Below are positions 49,490 through 61,900 of a stretch of 64,000 bases of DNA, in pieces. A program made the translations under genes and the position numbers. The number at the start of each line of letters is the position of its first letter. The first letter of the stretch is position 1. The DNA comes from Himantopus leucocephalus (Eukaryota > Chordata > Aves > Charadriiformes > Recurvirostridae): the NCBI GenBank assembly GCA_003993805.1, contig RSEF01000002.1, positions 72,843,798 to 72,907,797 of the forward strand. Direction: 5' to 3'. Under the pieces are notes generated by a model. The model made no database searches, was not told the DNA's origin, and saw only the letters and a list, made by a program, of their open reading frames with translations.

Positions 49490-50245
49490 GTATTGTAATT
49501 TAATCATCCGTCCCTGTTCACTTTCTCTTTGCCACTCATTAGAGACCTCTACCCGATTTTCCCTTCGGTGACGCTTTTCTGCAGGCTAGAAGTCCGAGCC
49601 TTTTTCATCTCTCTTCACAAAGGGCTGCTTCTTTCATTAAAACATCCTTGTCGCCCTTTGTGGTAGTTTTTCTAGTTTCAGGAAGGGGTAAGTAGGGCAG
49701 GCTGCAGCGGTCGAGCTGTGAGCACAGCATGGGTTTATACAGTGGCCTAAAGGTGTTTCCTTCTCTGCTGTTGTTTCTTAACAATTCTTAACTCTCCCTT
49801 TGTATTTTTGATTACTGGTGGGCAAGAAGCTGGCAATTTGAGAGAGCTAGCCACAGCGACTCCAGCATTTCTTTCCTGGATGGTGATAGTTAATTTAGAA
49901 CCCATTGTTGAAAAATATATAATTGAAGTTGCTTTTTTTCTGAAATGCATTACATTGCATTTACCAGCACTGATTTTCCCCTGCTATTTGATCTTGCATG
50001 CACTCAGTATCCTGAGATTCTTTGGCAATTTTGCAGTCAGGCTTTGCTTTGACAGAAAAAGAGAGAGAAAAAAAAAAAAAAATTTACAAAGCTTTACCAC
50101 CTCAGTGTTCACTCCCTTCCCCAGCTCATTTACGAATCTGCCGAACAGCTCGGGTCTCATTAAATCTCCGTGAGCGAGGCCCCTTGCTCCACTTCTCCAG
50201 CCCTCTGTCTCCTATCTTTTAACCACTTATTGATTCTATCCCCAC
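49490..50245 (-). mobile_element. Ancient CR1 LINE fragment, antisense
   Basis: Read on the plus strand, this follows the antisense of old CR1 families shared with turtles and crocodilians. In order: CACTCATTAGAGACCTCTAC near 49,536; a CTGCAGGCTAGAAGTCCGAG-type block near 49,580; GTTAATTTAGAACCCATTGTTG near 49,888; GCATTACATTGCATTTACCAGC near 49,947; a CATTTACGAATCTGCCGAACAGC block near 50,127; CTATCTTTTAACCACTTATTGATTC near 50,213. An A run (50,068-50,082) replaces part of the consensus. It is strongly diverged, with no usable frame. Confidence 0.75.
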
Positions 50246-53215
50246 GCTAAAACAGAGCTGTCAACCAACAGGGAGATGGTTTGGGCTGAAGATGCTGCCT
50301 TTCTCTTGCACAGAAAATGTGGCAATGGAACAGGGAGTGCAAAATGACTCCTTTGTGGCCAGTAGTCCTTCTTCTGCAGAGATGTGGGGTTTTTCCCAGA
50401 AAGGGTTGCCAGAGAGTGAAAGGGGCACTGGGAGAGAAATGCCCTCATCCCCCATTCTCCCATTGATCCAGACAGCGTTTGAGAGTGTCTCTGGGTGGCA
50501 AAATTTTCCTGAGCCGCTGTATAAGGGAGGAAGAGGGTGAGAAGAAAATATGGTCCAGGGGGCCATGGAGTTCCCTGTGGGGCTCCACAGGACCTAGAAG
50601 AGTTGTCCCATGGTTTGGCATTAAACCCACTCCCTGTTGCTGCTGAGGGACATCAAGGAACAAGAGGTGGCTGTCAATCACAGATGTCCATCAGGTGCAC
50701 ACCCGATGCTTTACATTTCTGTGCTTTTGGAAATAGTGCCAGGAAACACCTCAGGATGCTGGGAGGTGCGGTCCCAGGGAAGAACAGCTGGGAAAACCTT
50801 CCTGCTGGGCTGTGCTGGTTCAGTGGAGCCACCACGCCGGGGAGGGCTGGGACGTGCCTTGGAGGCTTCCTCAGAGCCAGGCAGGCAGGGTGTTTGTCCA
50901 GCTCTTCTGCCTATCTCCTACCAGGCTGCGATTGCCTGGCTTCTGGCACCGGCTGGCTGAATCGCTTGGAAATTTTCTCCCCCCCACCTCTCCAATTCCT
51001 CTTAGCTCTTTGGAATTGCATTTAAAAATTTCCTTCTGTGGAAAGCTGCTGTGGCCGGCTCTCTCTGATCCGAAATGGAAATACTGGGAAATGTGACATT
51101 TTCCAGGGATGGAAATGCAGCTTGACTCCTTGCTCTGCTGGAGGGATGCTGAAGAATTTCTTCTAGATATGACCCGCTTTTAGCACCTCATTCAATTCCT
51201 CACCAGTCATGCAGTTCTCCCAAGAGAGCTACAGCGCTGACGTTACTTCAGATTCATTTATCTAGTTAATGATCATAGCAATCAAGATTCAGAAAGGAAA
51301 TATTTTTGTAAGGGAAAAAAAAAAGATAAGCGGGGTTTGTATCAAAGGGGTTCATTGACCGATTATTGAACAAGCAGAAATGACAAATAAAAACAGTTTT
51401 GTATTCATTTGTCTGTGACACAAAACAGTACAAGCTGAATCATTCATTGCCTGAAATATCCGAACTCATAAAAATCTGCTCAGTGCTGTAAATCTATTAG
51501 TAAATCATTACATAAAGAGCACACTGCACCTTTAAAAACTATTAATTGCATTCCTGACCCATTTTATTCCTTATGCTTTTGTCTCTCATAATTGAAATAC
51601 TTTTCAATTCTCCTGAAAGCTGTTTTTTATTTATTTCAGAACAGACCCAGTATTTAGTACACATATTTGCCAGGTTGCTATCATGTGAATGGATGTGTGT
51701 CTACACTAAATGTTGACTGTTATGTCTAATAGCCTACTCAGAATATTGGATTTATCCCCCCTTAAGGGCAGAGCTTGGAGCCCGATTTATTTGTACTGGT
51801 TGGAGATTTCAATATACACATATGGCTAGATCTTATACGCGAAAGTAAATCATGTCAGGTTAGTTAAACAGAAACAGCCCTTTGATCACTGCAGCAGATA
51901 AAAATTAAGGTTTGTCTTTGTCACTATGACTCTCAGTTTGGAAAATCGATCTGGCCAAATTAAGCATTTCTACAGCACCTAGTGCCGTGGAGCTCTGCGG
52001 GGTCTAGAGAGGAAAGCAGCATCTCTCCAACAGGGATAATCATCTCCATATTCTCTTCTTTGGGTTAATCATCAGCTTTCTGAATGCTTCCAGTCTTCCT
52101 TCTGTTCGTCTGGGAATACTTTAGGGGTTCCTCTTTATTTACAGCCAGCGGATTTATACACCATGAGGGGCTGCAATGGATTTGTGAGCGCCAGCACTGC
52201 TGTTTGGGAAATTCACAGGACATCTGGAATAATTTGTTGTTTTCATGTCAGTTTATTTATTTACTTTTAATGTCAACATTTACCCATTAGTGAAGGGCTG
52301 TGAGATTTGGATATACCTTTCTTACAGGAATAAGCCTGGAAGAGCATGGGTTCAGAGCTGTGACTCGAGTCTACCAGTGGCGCACCCTGCCAGACTGAGC
52401 ATTACCAGGGGATGGTTCCAGCTAGGTTCAGTTTCCTGGCTTGAAAATTACTTGTATATTCTTCCATTGCTCCTGAAAATACAGGATGATCACAAACTGC
52501 CTGAAACCCCTTTGAACCCACACCAATGGACAAGGGTAGAGCTATGAGCAGCGCAAAAACAAGCTCCTGAGATGGAGTTCAAACTCCTTCAGGAATTGTT
52601 CTTCTCCATGTTCAGCCAGAGAAATGGGTCGGGTTACACATTCAGATAAGTATTTTTCCATATGGAAGATAACATTGTCCTCCCCTGCATATGACAGAAT
52701 ACCAGACTGAGAATGTGGCTGGTTTGGGACTGTTTCTTTTCAGAAATGTTTGTTTTAGTTAATTTTGAAGGGGGGAAAGAAGCAGCCTATCCCTGTCCCA
52801 TGATTAATGTAAGGCTGACCATGAACAAGATAATAATAGCCCCATCCTCTGGGAACCAGGCCTCTCCCTAATTGCTTTATTGGCAATTAGTCACCATGTG
52901 TCACCAGACTGTCACCACTCTCATGTTCATTTTTCATGCTTTTTTACAGAAAGTTACTGCTGACTCTACAGGGTGTAACAAGAGCTTCTGTTTATTACCC
53001 GGCTTTTCTTAGCTCTTCGAGGACTTGGTTTTGGTGTCCTGGTGAGGCCAAGGACTGGGGCAGATGTTTGGGTTGAACACATGCTTGGATCTGAGTGTGC
53101 TGCGCCCCAGTATGGACTTTTCTGAACTAGACCCACCCATGACTTGAAGGGCTGAATCCCTAGGGGCTGAGATTGTGCCTGCAGTTACAGAGGCTAATTG
53201 TGATAATGGGGGGGG

Positions 53216-53230
53216 AGAGAGAGAGAGAAA
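53216..53230. repeat. (GA)n microsatellite
   Basis: A G run is followed by about seven GA units. Confidence 0.75.
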
Positions 53231-54138
53231 ACACCACATTTAAAAGAGTTGGTTTGAGTGCCTCAGAACTGAGCAGAACCGGATGGGGGTACTGATGAAG
53301 CTGTTTGGTTTTTTATGTAAAAATGTGGCCGTTCACCCCGCGCTTTAGAGAGGAAACAGGGGGCTTTGCAGCTGAACCTGGTGGTGCACAATCTCCGATA
53401 CCTTGCCCTTGGCGACCCTGGGACCTGCAAACTTGCAAACTAAGCTTGCAGAAACCTTGTCTGAAGACGGGCATGGTGAAATCGTAGTCCCCTCCTTCCC
53501 TCAGATATTTCGATAATAGAGGAATTTCTGATGGAAAAGCATTACACTAATTCTGTCCCCTCCCAAGCACCACCCTTCTCAGCTCCTTCAGACACTGGTG
53601 AAGTAATCAGACACAGCTTCAGACACTTCGCTCTAAATAAATATCTGATTCAGAGTAAGATCATGGCAACAGAGTTCTCACCCTGAAAGCTGTAACACAG
53701 CCTCTTTCCATTTCAGCATTGCTAGCTGGTCCAGCGTTCACAGTAGGCTGCATTTCCCATATTGCATCACTCTGGGACAACCTTAAAAAGAAGAGGCCAC
53801 CCCATGAGTTAACAGAGCTGAACTAGACTCAGTGCTGAACGCAAGGTAGCAGGAGAAGTATTTTTCTGCTAGGTTTTGCCTTTGTGCATCTGACAAATCT
53901 GATTCGGCATCATCTGCTGTGTAGCGTTAGGAGAGAAAATGGAGTAATCAGAAGAGCAATATTGGCTTAAACCACAATATTCTGACAATTTCATACACAA
54001 TTTGTGGAATTCTGTTTTGTCACTGTGCATTTATCTAATTATTATCCAAATCCTCCCAGCACCCTCCCCAAACAACCCCACCCTCATTGCTGGTAAATGA
54101 TTTAAAGAAAGAAAAAAACCCACCTAAACAAAACACAG

Positions 54139-54163
54139 CACACACACACACACACACACACAC
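54139..54163. repeat. (CA)n microsatellite
   Basis: About twelve CA units, the longest clean dinucleotide repeat in the window. It lies some 730 bp upstream of the first recognised ADTRP exon. Confidence 0.85.
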
Positions 54164-54888
54164 CCCTCAACTCCAAAATTAATTAGTTATGAATGGGTTA
54201 ACTTATTCAGTTTTAGTTAGTGAAGTCCGGATCTCTGCTTCTAAGCACTTGAAATCCTTTCCTGAATCCCTCTGAGTGCAGCAAAAGAGGTTCTGGTTTT
54301 GGTACCTTCTGCACCTAATTCTCATGTTAGAGCATTTTGAGCTACTTGACGCTGAGATCAACTGCAGCATGAGGCCCCGGAAAGCAGGGCCTGCATTGGC
54401 TAAATGGTGGGAGAAGCTATCGAGCAATTGCTTTACAGGAAACATTTCCTGGCATATTTTGTTGTCTCCTGCTCCTGCTCGGATCCATTGAATGTGACAA
54501 TTAACACAGGAAGTGCGAAGGAGCTGGCTTTCAACATGGCCTTCCACCCCTCCCGTCTGAATCACATCACACATCACTGTTTAGTCTATTAAACAAGATA
54601 CCGTTAAACTTATCTCCCCAACAACTTTATTTAATCAGTTTCAGTTAGTAAAAAAGATTTAGCCAAGAGCTATTTCCCTCACGCGGGCTTGCAGCTCACG
54701 AGCAAAACAGCTCCCTGAAGAGCAGGAACAGAGTTCATTGAGGAACGTGCTAATTAAAGCTGGATGAGTTTCCCTCATTAGGTGTAATTACTTTAGGTTT
54801 TGCAGGCTGTCTTCTATGGGGTCTCCTTCCTGGCTGATGTGTTGAGACTAATTAAGAAACTGCGATGTGCTAAGTGCGTAATTTCCAG

Positions 54889-54931
54889 CAGAGACCTTCT
54901 TTTCAGTGTCCTGGCTTTCCCAGTGTCCACA
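54889..54931 (+). CDS. ADTRP: ADTRP internal exon (human residues ~82-96), partial gene
   Basis: Forty-three bases lie between an acceptor AG (AATTTCCAG) and a perfect donor GTAAGT at 54,932. The first base completes a codon split by the upstream intron (TT|C for Phe in the human protein). The rest reads RDLLFSVLAFPVST, which matches human FRDLLFTTLAFPVST at all but two positions. ADTRP (androgen-dependent TFPI-regulating protein) is a multi-pass membrane protein of the AIG1 family. It hydrolyses fatty acid esters of hydroxy fatty acids and is linked to endothelial TFPI activity. The paralogue AIG1 has LRDWMLAVLAFPVGV here and fits less well. The exon ends in phase 0, which matches the start of the next exon. 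The polypyrimidine tract is weak. Confidence 0.85.
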
Positions 54932-56391
54932 GTAAGTAACTTCTGTACGTAAAAATAATGTTTTCATAAATGATTATGGCATAACACATACATGTATAAA
55001 ATGGATAAGAGCTGTAGGCTTTCTTTTACCATTTGCAAATGGATTTGGACCGTTTAGAAGAATAAACAGTGCTGAGCCTGGTACGGTTGAAAGCAAAGCC
55101 TCTTGCACAAACTTTAGGGTTGCTGTCCCCGAGCGAATACAGATTGACCCCCAAAGGGTGAATGAGGTGTAACCTCTCCGTTAATCTCACGGTCCAAATA
55201 GCTGTGGAATTATCGACTTAAAGCATTTCTCTAAAGGGCAGCATGGGCCAGGAGGACATGAGAGGGTACCTAAGAGGCAGCAAAATCTCACATCTCCTTC
55301 TCTGACTCCAGCATGGCTTTAAATAATCGCTGGAGTGGAACAGATTTGCAGGACAATAATTATAGTCATAGCCAACATCATATTCACTACAGAGCACCTA
55401 CTCCCTCACAGACAATGCTCTTTATCAAGATGCTGTTTATCTGGTGCTGTGGATTGGACGGGAACTGATGGGTTACTTATACATGTAGGTACCACTCTGT
55501 GTGAACGAAGCCTGCAGCCATCTCTGAATCTCAAAGGGCTGAGGAGCGCTGCTTAAATCTGGTCCACAAGCAGCTCAGCCAGCTGGCTCACTAAAAAAGT
55601 CCTGCCGGTGATGGAGACAGAGAGATTGGCTAATTTATCTTCCCTGCACAGCAGTATTCACGATGCTGCTGTCATATCCCCCCAGGCATACTCGCTGTGC
55701 CCGCAAGACAGAGGCACAGGGTAGTCTCATTCTTCCAGCATCTCACACCCTGGTATCCAACCCCAGGCACAAAGTGTGCTCAAATACAAAGCCAGGCCAA
55801 AAACCTGCAAATCAGCTTCCAGGTATCAGTAACCGATAGCAGGGTGCATTTCTTACAGCTAAGTTCTCTCACCGTAAATCCACCTCTGTTGGGGAAAAAG
55901 CGGGTGCTCACGGTGCAGCTTGCACCTGCAGTTTATGGATTAGGTTTAGGAGCTGTGAAGATAAGGGTAAATTTTAGGTGAACTGTCTTACCAAGATCTG
56001 TTTTTACTTTGTTACTGAGTAGAACAAATGCTGTGGCTTGACAGCCAATCCCTTGAGAAGAACTTCTGGACCATCAAAAGATCCCATCTGCAAAGGGAAA
56101 AAAAAATAAAAAAAGGAAGTTAAAAGCTAATCTAGTATTTCACAGAAAATGTCAGTGTTGGCAGTTTATAAAGAGGCTTTTCTTGCAGCATCAACACAGA
56201 ACACTGCACCTCAGAGTAAATTCCTTTCTTTATGTTGTAATATGTGAGATACATGAGTTTATCTGGCAATATCACCATTTTCCATATAGGAGATGTTTTG
56301 CCTTCTCAGAAATGAAAGCACTAGCCAAATCCCATCAATGATGTTTGTCTTTCATTTTGAAATTTCTTTCATATTTGTATTTTGGTTCCAG
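54932..56391 (+). other. ADTRP: ADTRP intron between the two recognised exons
   Basis: A 1,460-bp phase-0 GT-AG intron with donor GTAAGT and an acceptor ending TTTTGGTTCCAG. No repeats or exons are seen inside it. Short open frames such as 55,697-55,981 have no recognisable content. Confidence 0.8.
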
Positions 56392-56493
56392 TTTGTGTCT
56401 ATATCCTTTTGGACACTGTATACCTACAATCGAGAGCTGGTTTACCCCAAAAGCCTTGATGGAGTCATCCCGCTCTGGTTAAATCACGCTATG
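56392..56493 (+). CDS. ADTRP: ADTRP internal exon (human residues ~97-130), partial gene
   Basis: This is exactly 34 codons between the acceptor ..GGTTCCAG and the donor GTGAGT at 56,494. It begins FVSISFWTLYTYNRELVYPK and ends with SLDGVIPLWLNHAM. Human ADTRP has FVFLAFWILFLYNRDLIYPK then VLDTVIPVWLNHAM; AIG1 has YDREMIYPK and WLNHGM. The YNR, VIP and NHAM residues therefore favour ADTRP over its paralogue. The segment covers a transmembrane helix and the loop leading to the active site. The catalytic histidine (human His131) is the first residue after this exon and so lies in the next one, which I did not find before 64,000. No frameshift or stop is present. Confidence 0.93.
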
Positions 56494-58800
56494 GTGAGTA
56501 AGAAACACCCCTGCCTCTCACAGAGGCAATGAGTGTCCCACCGTCGCATTGTGTCTCTTTCCAGAAGAGTTTCACGGCTTCTTCTTTCTCACCCTCCTCC
56601 TTCCTACTTATCTGAATCTGATGTTGAGCTGTACACAGCAAACAGATGCGTGTGCTTGAAGTCGCCTCGAGAAGCCTTTTAGCGCACAAGGAATGTCAGT
56701 GAATCGGTGCTTGTCAAACCTCTGAAGTCAACAAAATGATGTGTAGTCATAGGGAAAAAGAGAAATCTCTTCTCGGTTACTGTAGCTCAAAAAATAGTTT
56801 CTTCAAACAGAAGTCTATGAAATACAAAATGGCTGGGAGTATAACAAAGCAGTTTTTAATTTTTTAAAAAGGTGAAAGAACCAAAGAACATCTGACAGCT
56901 CAACAGCTAATAAGCTAATGTGTGCACAGCTTTGAATAGCTGAATTGCAATGATTGTTTACAGATTTTCTATAAATACTTTCCAGATTTCTCCTTCATTT
57001 GCTCTGGCTGTTTTTATGATGTGTTGAATAATCACATATTTCTCATCAGTCAAGTGTAAGGAGGCTGACAGTAACATGGAAACCGTGGGTGGACTGTAAG
57101 GTCAGGGAGGCCTCGTGGGGCTAACGGGAAGGGGGAGAGAAGGGAGAGGTTCAGCACTAGACTGAATCAGAGAAGCCAGAAAGTATGAAATAATCACACA
57201 GAAGACTCATTTCTCTCCAGACTTCATTTCTTAAGTACAACCCTTTGCAACCCACTGCAGCAGCTCCCGGTGCGTGTTGAAGGTAAATGCGGGAGGCTTT
57301 GGGGTTACTGGCTGAGGACGCTTGCTAAAGGTTTTGAGCAGCCACTTGATTTAGACAGGCGTCTTCAGATACGTGCGCCTGGAATCCAAACACACACAGG
57401 CATGTCTGCATTACTGATACCCAAGCGATAAACTGCAGCCATCCTGCACTTTTAACCTCATCACCTGCTCTCTGCCCACCAATCCTTCCCCACTGGGGCC
57501 CATACACGGCTGTCCAAACCTCCGTACAGACGCAAACGGGCACTGCTCTTTCTCAAAACGATCATCCACTGAAAAGAAAGATTCCTTGGGTCCTCAGCAT
57601 CCTCAACGCTGGTTTCAGGTCCAGGATTTGGTATGGGTGACTGGTTGAAGTTTAAAGTCTTGGTGGTAGTGGAGGTGCTGGGGAAGGGGAGGGCGCAGGG
57701 TGGAGCCGAGAGGAGATGGGATTTGCTGCTTGTTTTAATCCCAGCGCACAGCTGAGAATTTGCCCTTTCCATTTCCACATTTGTTTATGACATGGGAAGG
57801 TTGAGAGGTGCTAGAACGGACATTTTTATTTCATGTGCAAGAAGTCTTTGCAGGAATCCCTCAAACGTATTCGTTATAACTTCTTTCTTACCCTGCCTAC
57901 ATCTACATTTCATAACAGAGTCATTCTGACAACAACAAAAAGCTTTCCACTTCAGAAATGTCAAAAACAGGTGTTAAAAAAGGAAAACAATTCTTCCTCA
58001 AAATTATTTTGACGAGAGAGAAACTTCGCATAAAGCAAACCTCTATCACAACCTAGTATTTTATTTCTAAAGCTCTTAATACACTGCAGACATCTTGTGT
58101 TTGACAGTTCCTGGGTGGGAAATTTTCCTTCCAGTCACTATCGAGTGTAAAACATCTGCCACTGCAATAGACTGATTCCCGTTACTGACAAGCCCCGCAT
58201 TTTGGGACACCTTCCAACAGGTGCCTTCAGACTTACCTGAGGCATTTCTTTCTTCCAACCCAAAATATCCGCTGGGAACACTGGGAAGATCCAGGGAGCT
58301 ACCAACACTTTAAGTTCTGATTGCCAAGCAGGCGCTTTTTCTTTGGGCTCATTTCCTTGCACATTGCTATACTTTATGGCTCTGAGATTACAGACATTTC
58401 ACGGCAGATTGAGACAGCATCTAGCTGGCTTTGGTGGAAAAAGACATCGGTGTATCAGTAGTAGACGTCAGTGCCATATCATTTGCAGTGGGAGTATGTT
58501 TTTTTTTAATCTCGGTCTATTTTAGCGTTGTAAATAGGGAAAGCATATGTTGTTATGTAACTGAAGAGTGAACCTAAAAAATAATCATGCAAAAGCACTT
58601 CAGGAATACCAAGCTCCTTGAGTTCGCAGTGATGCTGCAGCACTTCCCTTGCAAAAGTGAACTAGCCTTTTATTTTTCTCACATTTACTGCTCTTGCAGT
58701 GGGAGAGTGGTGCCCACCTGGCAGCCCAGAGTCGTACAGAGAGCATTACATTTTAGGCATGTTTTTGCACTCTGAGCCATAACATTTTTTTGTTTTGCAG
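56494..58800 (+). other. ADTRP: ADTRP intron, no exon recognised
   Basis: Downstream of the donor at 56,494 I see no segment starting with the expected His-Thr codons after an acceptor. The sequence is ordinary AT-leaning intron with no identifiable repeat. It ends at a strong acceptor (TTTTTTTGTTTTGCAG) at 58,800. Confidence 0.6.
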
Positions 58801-58977
58801 AAAGGATGGCTAATGCAGAAAGGAATCTTGTTAATATTTGAAGGAGGCCAAATACTCCAGACTACCTGGGTTTCTCTCTTTGCCTTTCTACTGAATTTAA
58901 CCCAAGGGCTGCTCCTCAGTTTCCACTTTTGTTTGTCTGGGATAATTGTGTTTTACCATCTTTATACAAAGCTTTGA
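58801..58977 (+). other. Candidate alternative terminal exon of ADTRP
   Basis: After a near-ideal polypyrimidine tract and CAG, the phase that would continue from the NHAM exon stays open for 58 codons and then stops at TGA (58,975-58,977). It starts KGWLMQKGILLIFEGG and contains two hydrophobic stretches (TWVSLFAFLLNL and LLLSFHFCLSGIIVFYHLY). It does not align convincingly with the canonical next exon, which in human starts HTFIFP and supplies the catalytic His. If spliced, it would give a truncated product without the active-site histidine. This is inference only; the frame may be open by chance. Confidence 0.25.
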
Positions 58978-61900
58978 GCTTCATGGATGGAAAAAAAAAA
59001 CCCTACCCTACTTATGTCTCAAGCATAATTATTTTATTTGAACAAGATTTTCGAAGGAGAAGATGGCTGAGACAAAAGATACACTGGCCAATTCGTCAAG
59101 TGAAATTGTTTATTTCTTTCCCAGTCATCTCTTTTCAAGCAACATCTGGATACTCTCCAGAAGGCAACTAACTGCTGGAGACAGCTTGGATTAAATCATG
59201 TGCATGTATTATTCAACTTAATGGCACTATAGGAGAACCCTACATTTTGAAGGGTCTGACAGAATTGAACGCTAAACAAAGAGGGGCAATGGTGGGTCAG
59301 AAGAGATCACTCAAAAACGTTTCGATCTATAACAAAAGAAAAGATACATAGCAACATTGACCAGATGTGTTCACAAAAACGGTAATGGTACAGTTGCCTT
59401 TTTGCAAAGGAGGTTTATATTTTCAGTCTGTAAGGCACAGTTTTTGTAAAACACAAATTTTCTTGCAAACAGCACAGTTTTCTTTATTTTCAGGCTGCAG
59501 CTAGGTTTACTTTAGCCGTCTCTTTTCCTAATTTATTCTGTAGCTGTGCTACCCTCTCACCTTGACAAAAAACAGCATTTCAGTGTCCTGGGCACTTTAT
59601 TGGCACATAGTTATGAACCGTGCATATTCTGAAGACCTTATAAGCTAAACAACTAAGAATAAAAAAGGAGGGATGGTAAATGGAGGCTCAAAAGAAAAAT
59701 TGTGTACCTGGCAGACTTTCAGCAAAAAATGACAACAGACCCCAGCTGGCCTGAGCCTCTCAAGCTCTTTCGCCCTTTGTCCCCATGAAGAGTAGCTCAG
59801 CAGTATCTGAATGCAAAAGGAAAATACAGGGGAGTGAAAGAACAGCCTGCGTGCATACGAGTAATTTTCCTCCACTGAAGCAAGCCAGCGTCCCCTGACA
59901 GTAAGAATATCAGCAAGACTCACCACGTCCCCTCTCATCTTGGAGCTCCTTGGTATCTCCAAGCTGCTTGTGTTCTGCCCTCCTCGCTAAAGCATTACCT
60001 TCCCTAGCGTGGACACAACTACAGCAGCAGAAATATTATTTTGGATCAGTATGATTTGCTTTCACCTGGAAAAGAAAATAAGTTGTATGAATACAAATTA
60101 CTCTTACTCCCATATGAGGGCATCTATGTGCATGATTATATCTTCCTACAGCTATTTCAGGAAGCTGCTGCAACGCTAACCAACCAAGGGGGTGCAAAAT
60201 CAGAGCGTGGAGCAGAATCCCCTTGTCCAGGACACTCTAACTGGGCTCCTGCTCCAGGTGTGTACACAAGAACCACCTCAAGTTCGTCGTTGACCATCTT
60301 AAATGATTGTCCTTGCGATTGGTATTTAATGCTTAATAATTCTTGCATATTTACACGAGAGAGAAACATTTCCATTTGTTTGCATTTCACAGTATCTCAA
60401 TTTTAAGCTGTCTGGCAACCATGGACATTCATAGTCTTCCAATTACATTCGGCTTTTGGCAAAGAAGAAGAATGTGTGTGTGAGGGATATGGCACATGAA
60501 ATTAATCACCCCACATATTTAAGAGCAAAGACGCTTGGCTTTTCCCAGCACTACATATATATGGTTTTGAAGTTTCCATTTTTGTTGACATAAGCCCATT
60601 TCCTCAGGGAGAAAGTATGTGTTTCACAGACAAATGTTATGGCAGGGAATCCTCCAGGGCTGCTGCTGCTACCCCGACGCGCACAGGTGCAGCCTCTGTA
60701 ACCCACCCCGCGAAGGAACAGCTGGAGAAAGATATTCCACAGTGAAGGATGTGTCACTTCAGTTTCATGTCAGCTTCCAGCTGCAGTGCAACATCAGCTT
60801 CTTAGGCTAGGTATCTAATGTCAGGGAGAAATGCAATTAAAATTCTGGCATTGACATGGAGACAAAATATTTGCTCGTAAGCAATAGGATATTCAGCCAG
60901 GGCCTTATTTCCAAAAATGCACGGGCGCATGCAGGAAATGTTATCTCTGCAGCTCTTTTACCTTTGATCATACGATTGGTCTGATGTTTCATCCATTTCC
61001 TCAATAATGCTCCCAAACTACCTACATGTCTCAGCAAAAGCGGAAAAAAAAAAAGTTGCTTTTCAGATGAGTATGAATGGAGTCAGAAAGGGCAGAAACA
61101 GACAGGAGCTGGCAGTTCAGAGAAGAGTGCTGCTGAAGTTAAATTGAGAAATAGTTTCCTGGCTAATTTGTCCCCACACCTGCTCAGTAACAGGACTCCT
61201 TGTACCTCCTGCTCAATCCATAAAATAAATCTGTGGTTCCCTGAAAATGGACTGATGGCTGAGAATATGAAAGACAGGTAGTAACTCTGAGAAAGAATTA
61301 ATTTCTTTAACAAAATATTTTAATCAAGGCAACGTACTAGTTAAGGAAATAAAATGAACAATGATGCTTAAGTCCCTCCCACCCTAGAAAATAAAGAGAG
61401 GTTAAGAAAGGAAGAAAAATGTATAAGGACAGATTACAAAAGGAAATTGTAAAGGAGACATTTGAATGAAGGCAGCATCATAGCAAAATAAATCAAAAGA
61501 CGGAATTTGTTCCAAAACGAAGCCAAAAAAGGAGAGGCCATACAGTCAGAAAATTATGAGGGGTATAAAACTAAATAGAGGTTATGGTGACAGGAAGCCA
61601 TTTAGTTTTACTACATGCAGATAACACAGGCTGTAATTGTTTATAAAAACATCCAACCCAAGGAAATTTCCATAGACTAGAAGATGTTTCCCAACAAATT
61701 GCTGAATAACTGAGTAAACATCTCAAGGGTCAACCAGTGCACACTGGCTTCAGGAGCCTCATAAGACAGCACCGAAGTGGGTTTTTACTTTTTCCTCGCA
61801 GTAACATACCGACGGAGAAGACACAAGCACAAGTATCGGCCACTGGTGGTTGTCAGCACACAAAGCTCTGCAGGGAATTTGTCTGAAAGGAGAAACACGG

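Larger units (their letters stand above)
50246..54888 (+). other. Probable ADTRP intron or upstream sequence, no exon recognised
   Basis: This lies directly upstream of the first recognisable ADTRP exon. A GC-richer patch at 50,440-51,030 has overlapping frames without domains. From about 51,230 to 51,660 the sequence is AT-rich, lacks repeats, and is dense in TAAT/ATTA-type sites, a composition often seen in conserved noncoding elements. A GA repeat (53,216-53,230) and a CA repeat (54,139-54,163) are present. I searched for ADTRP exon 2, which should end in TT just before a GT donor, and did not find it. Confidence 0.5.
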
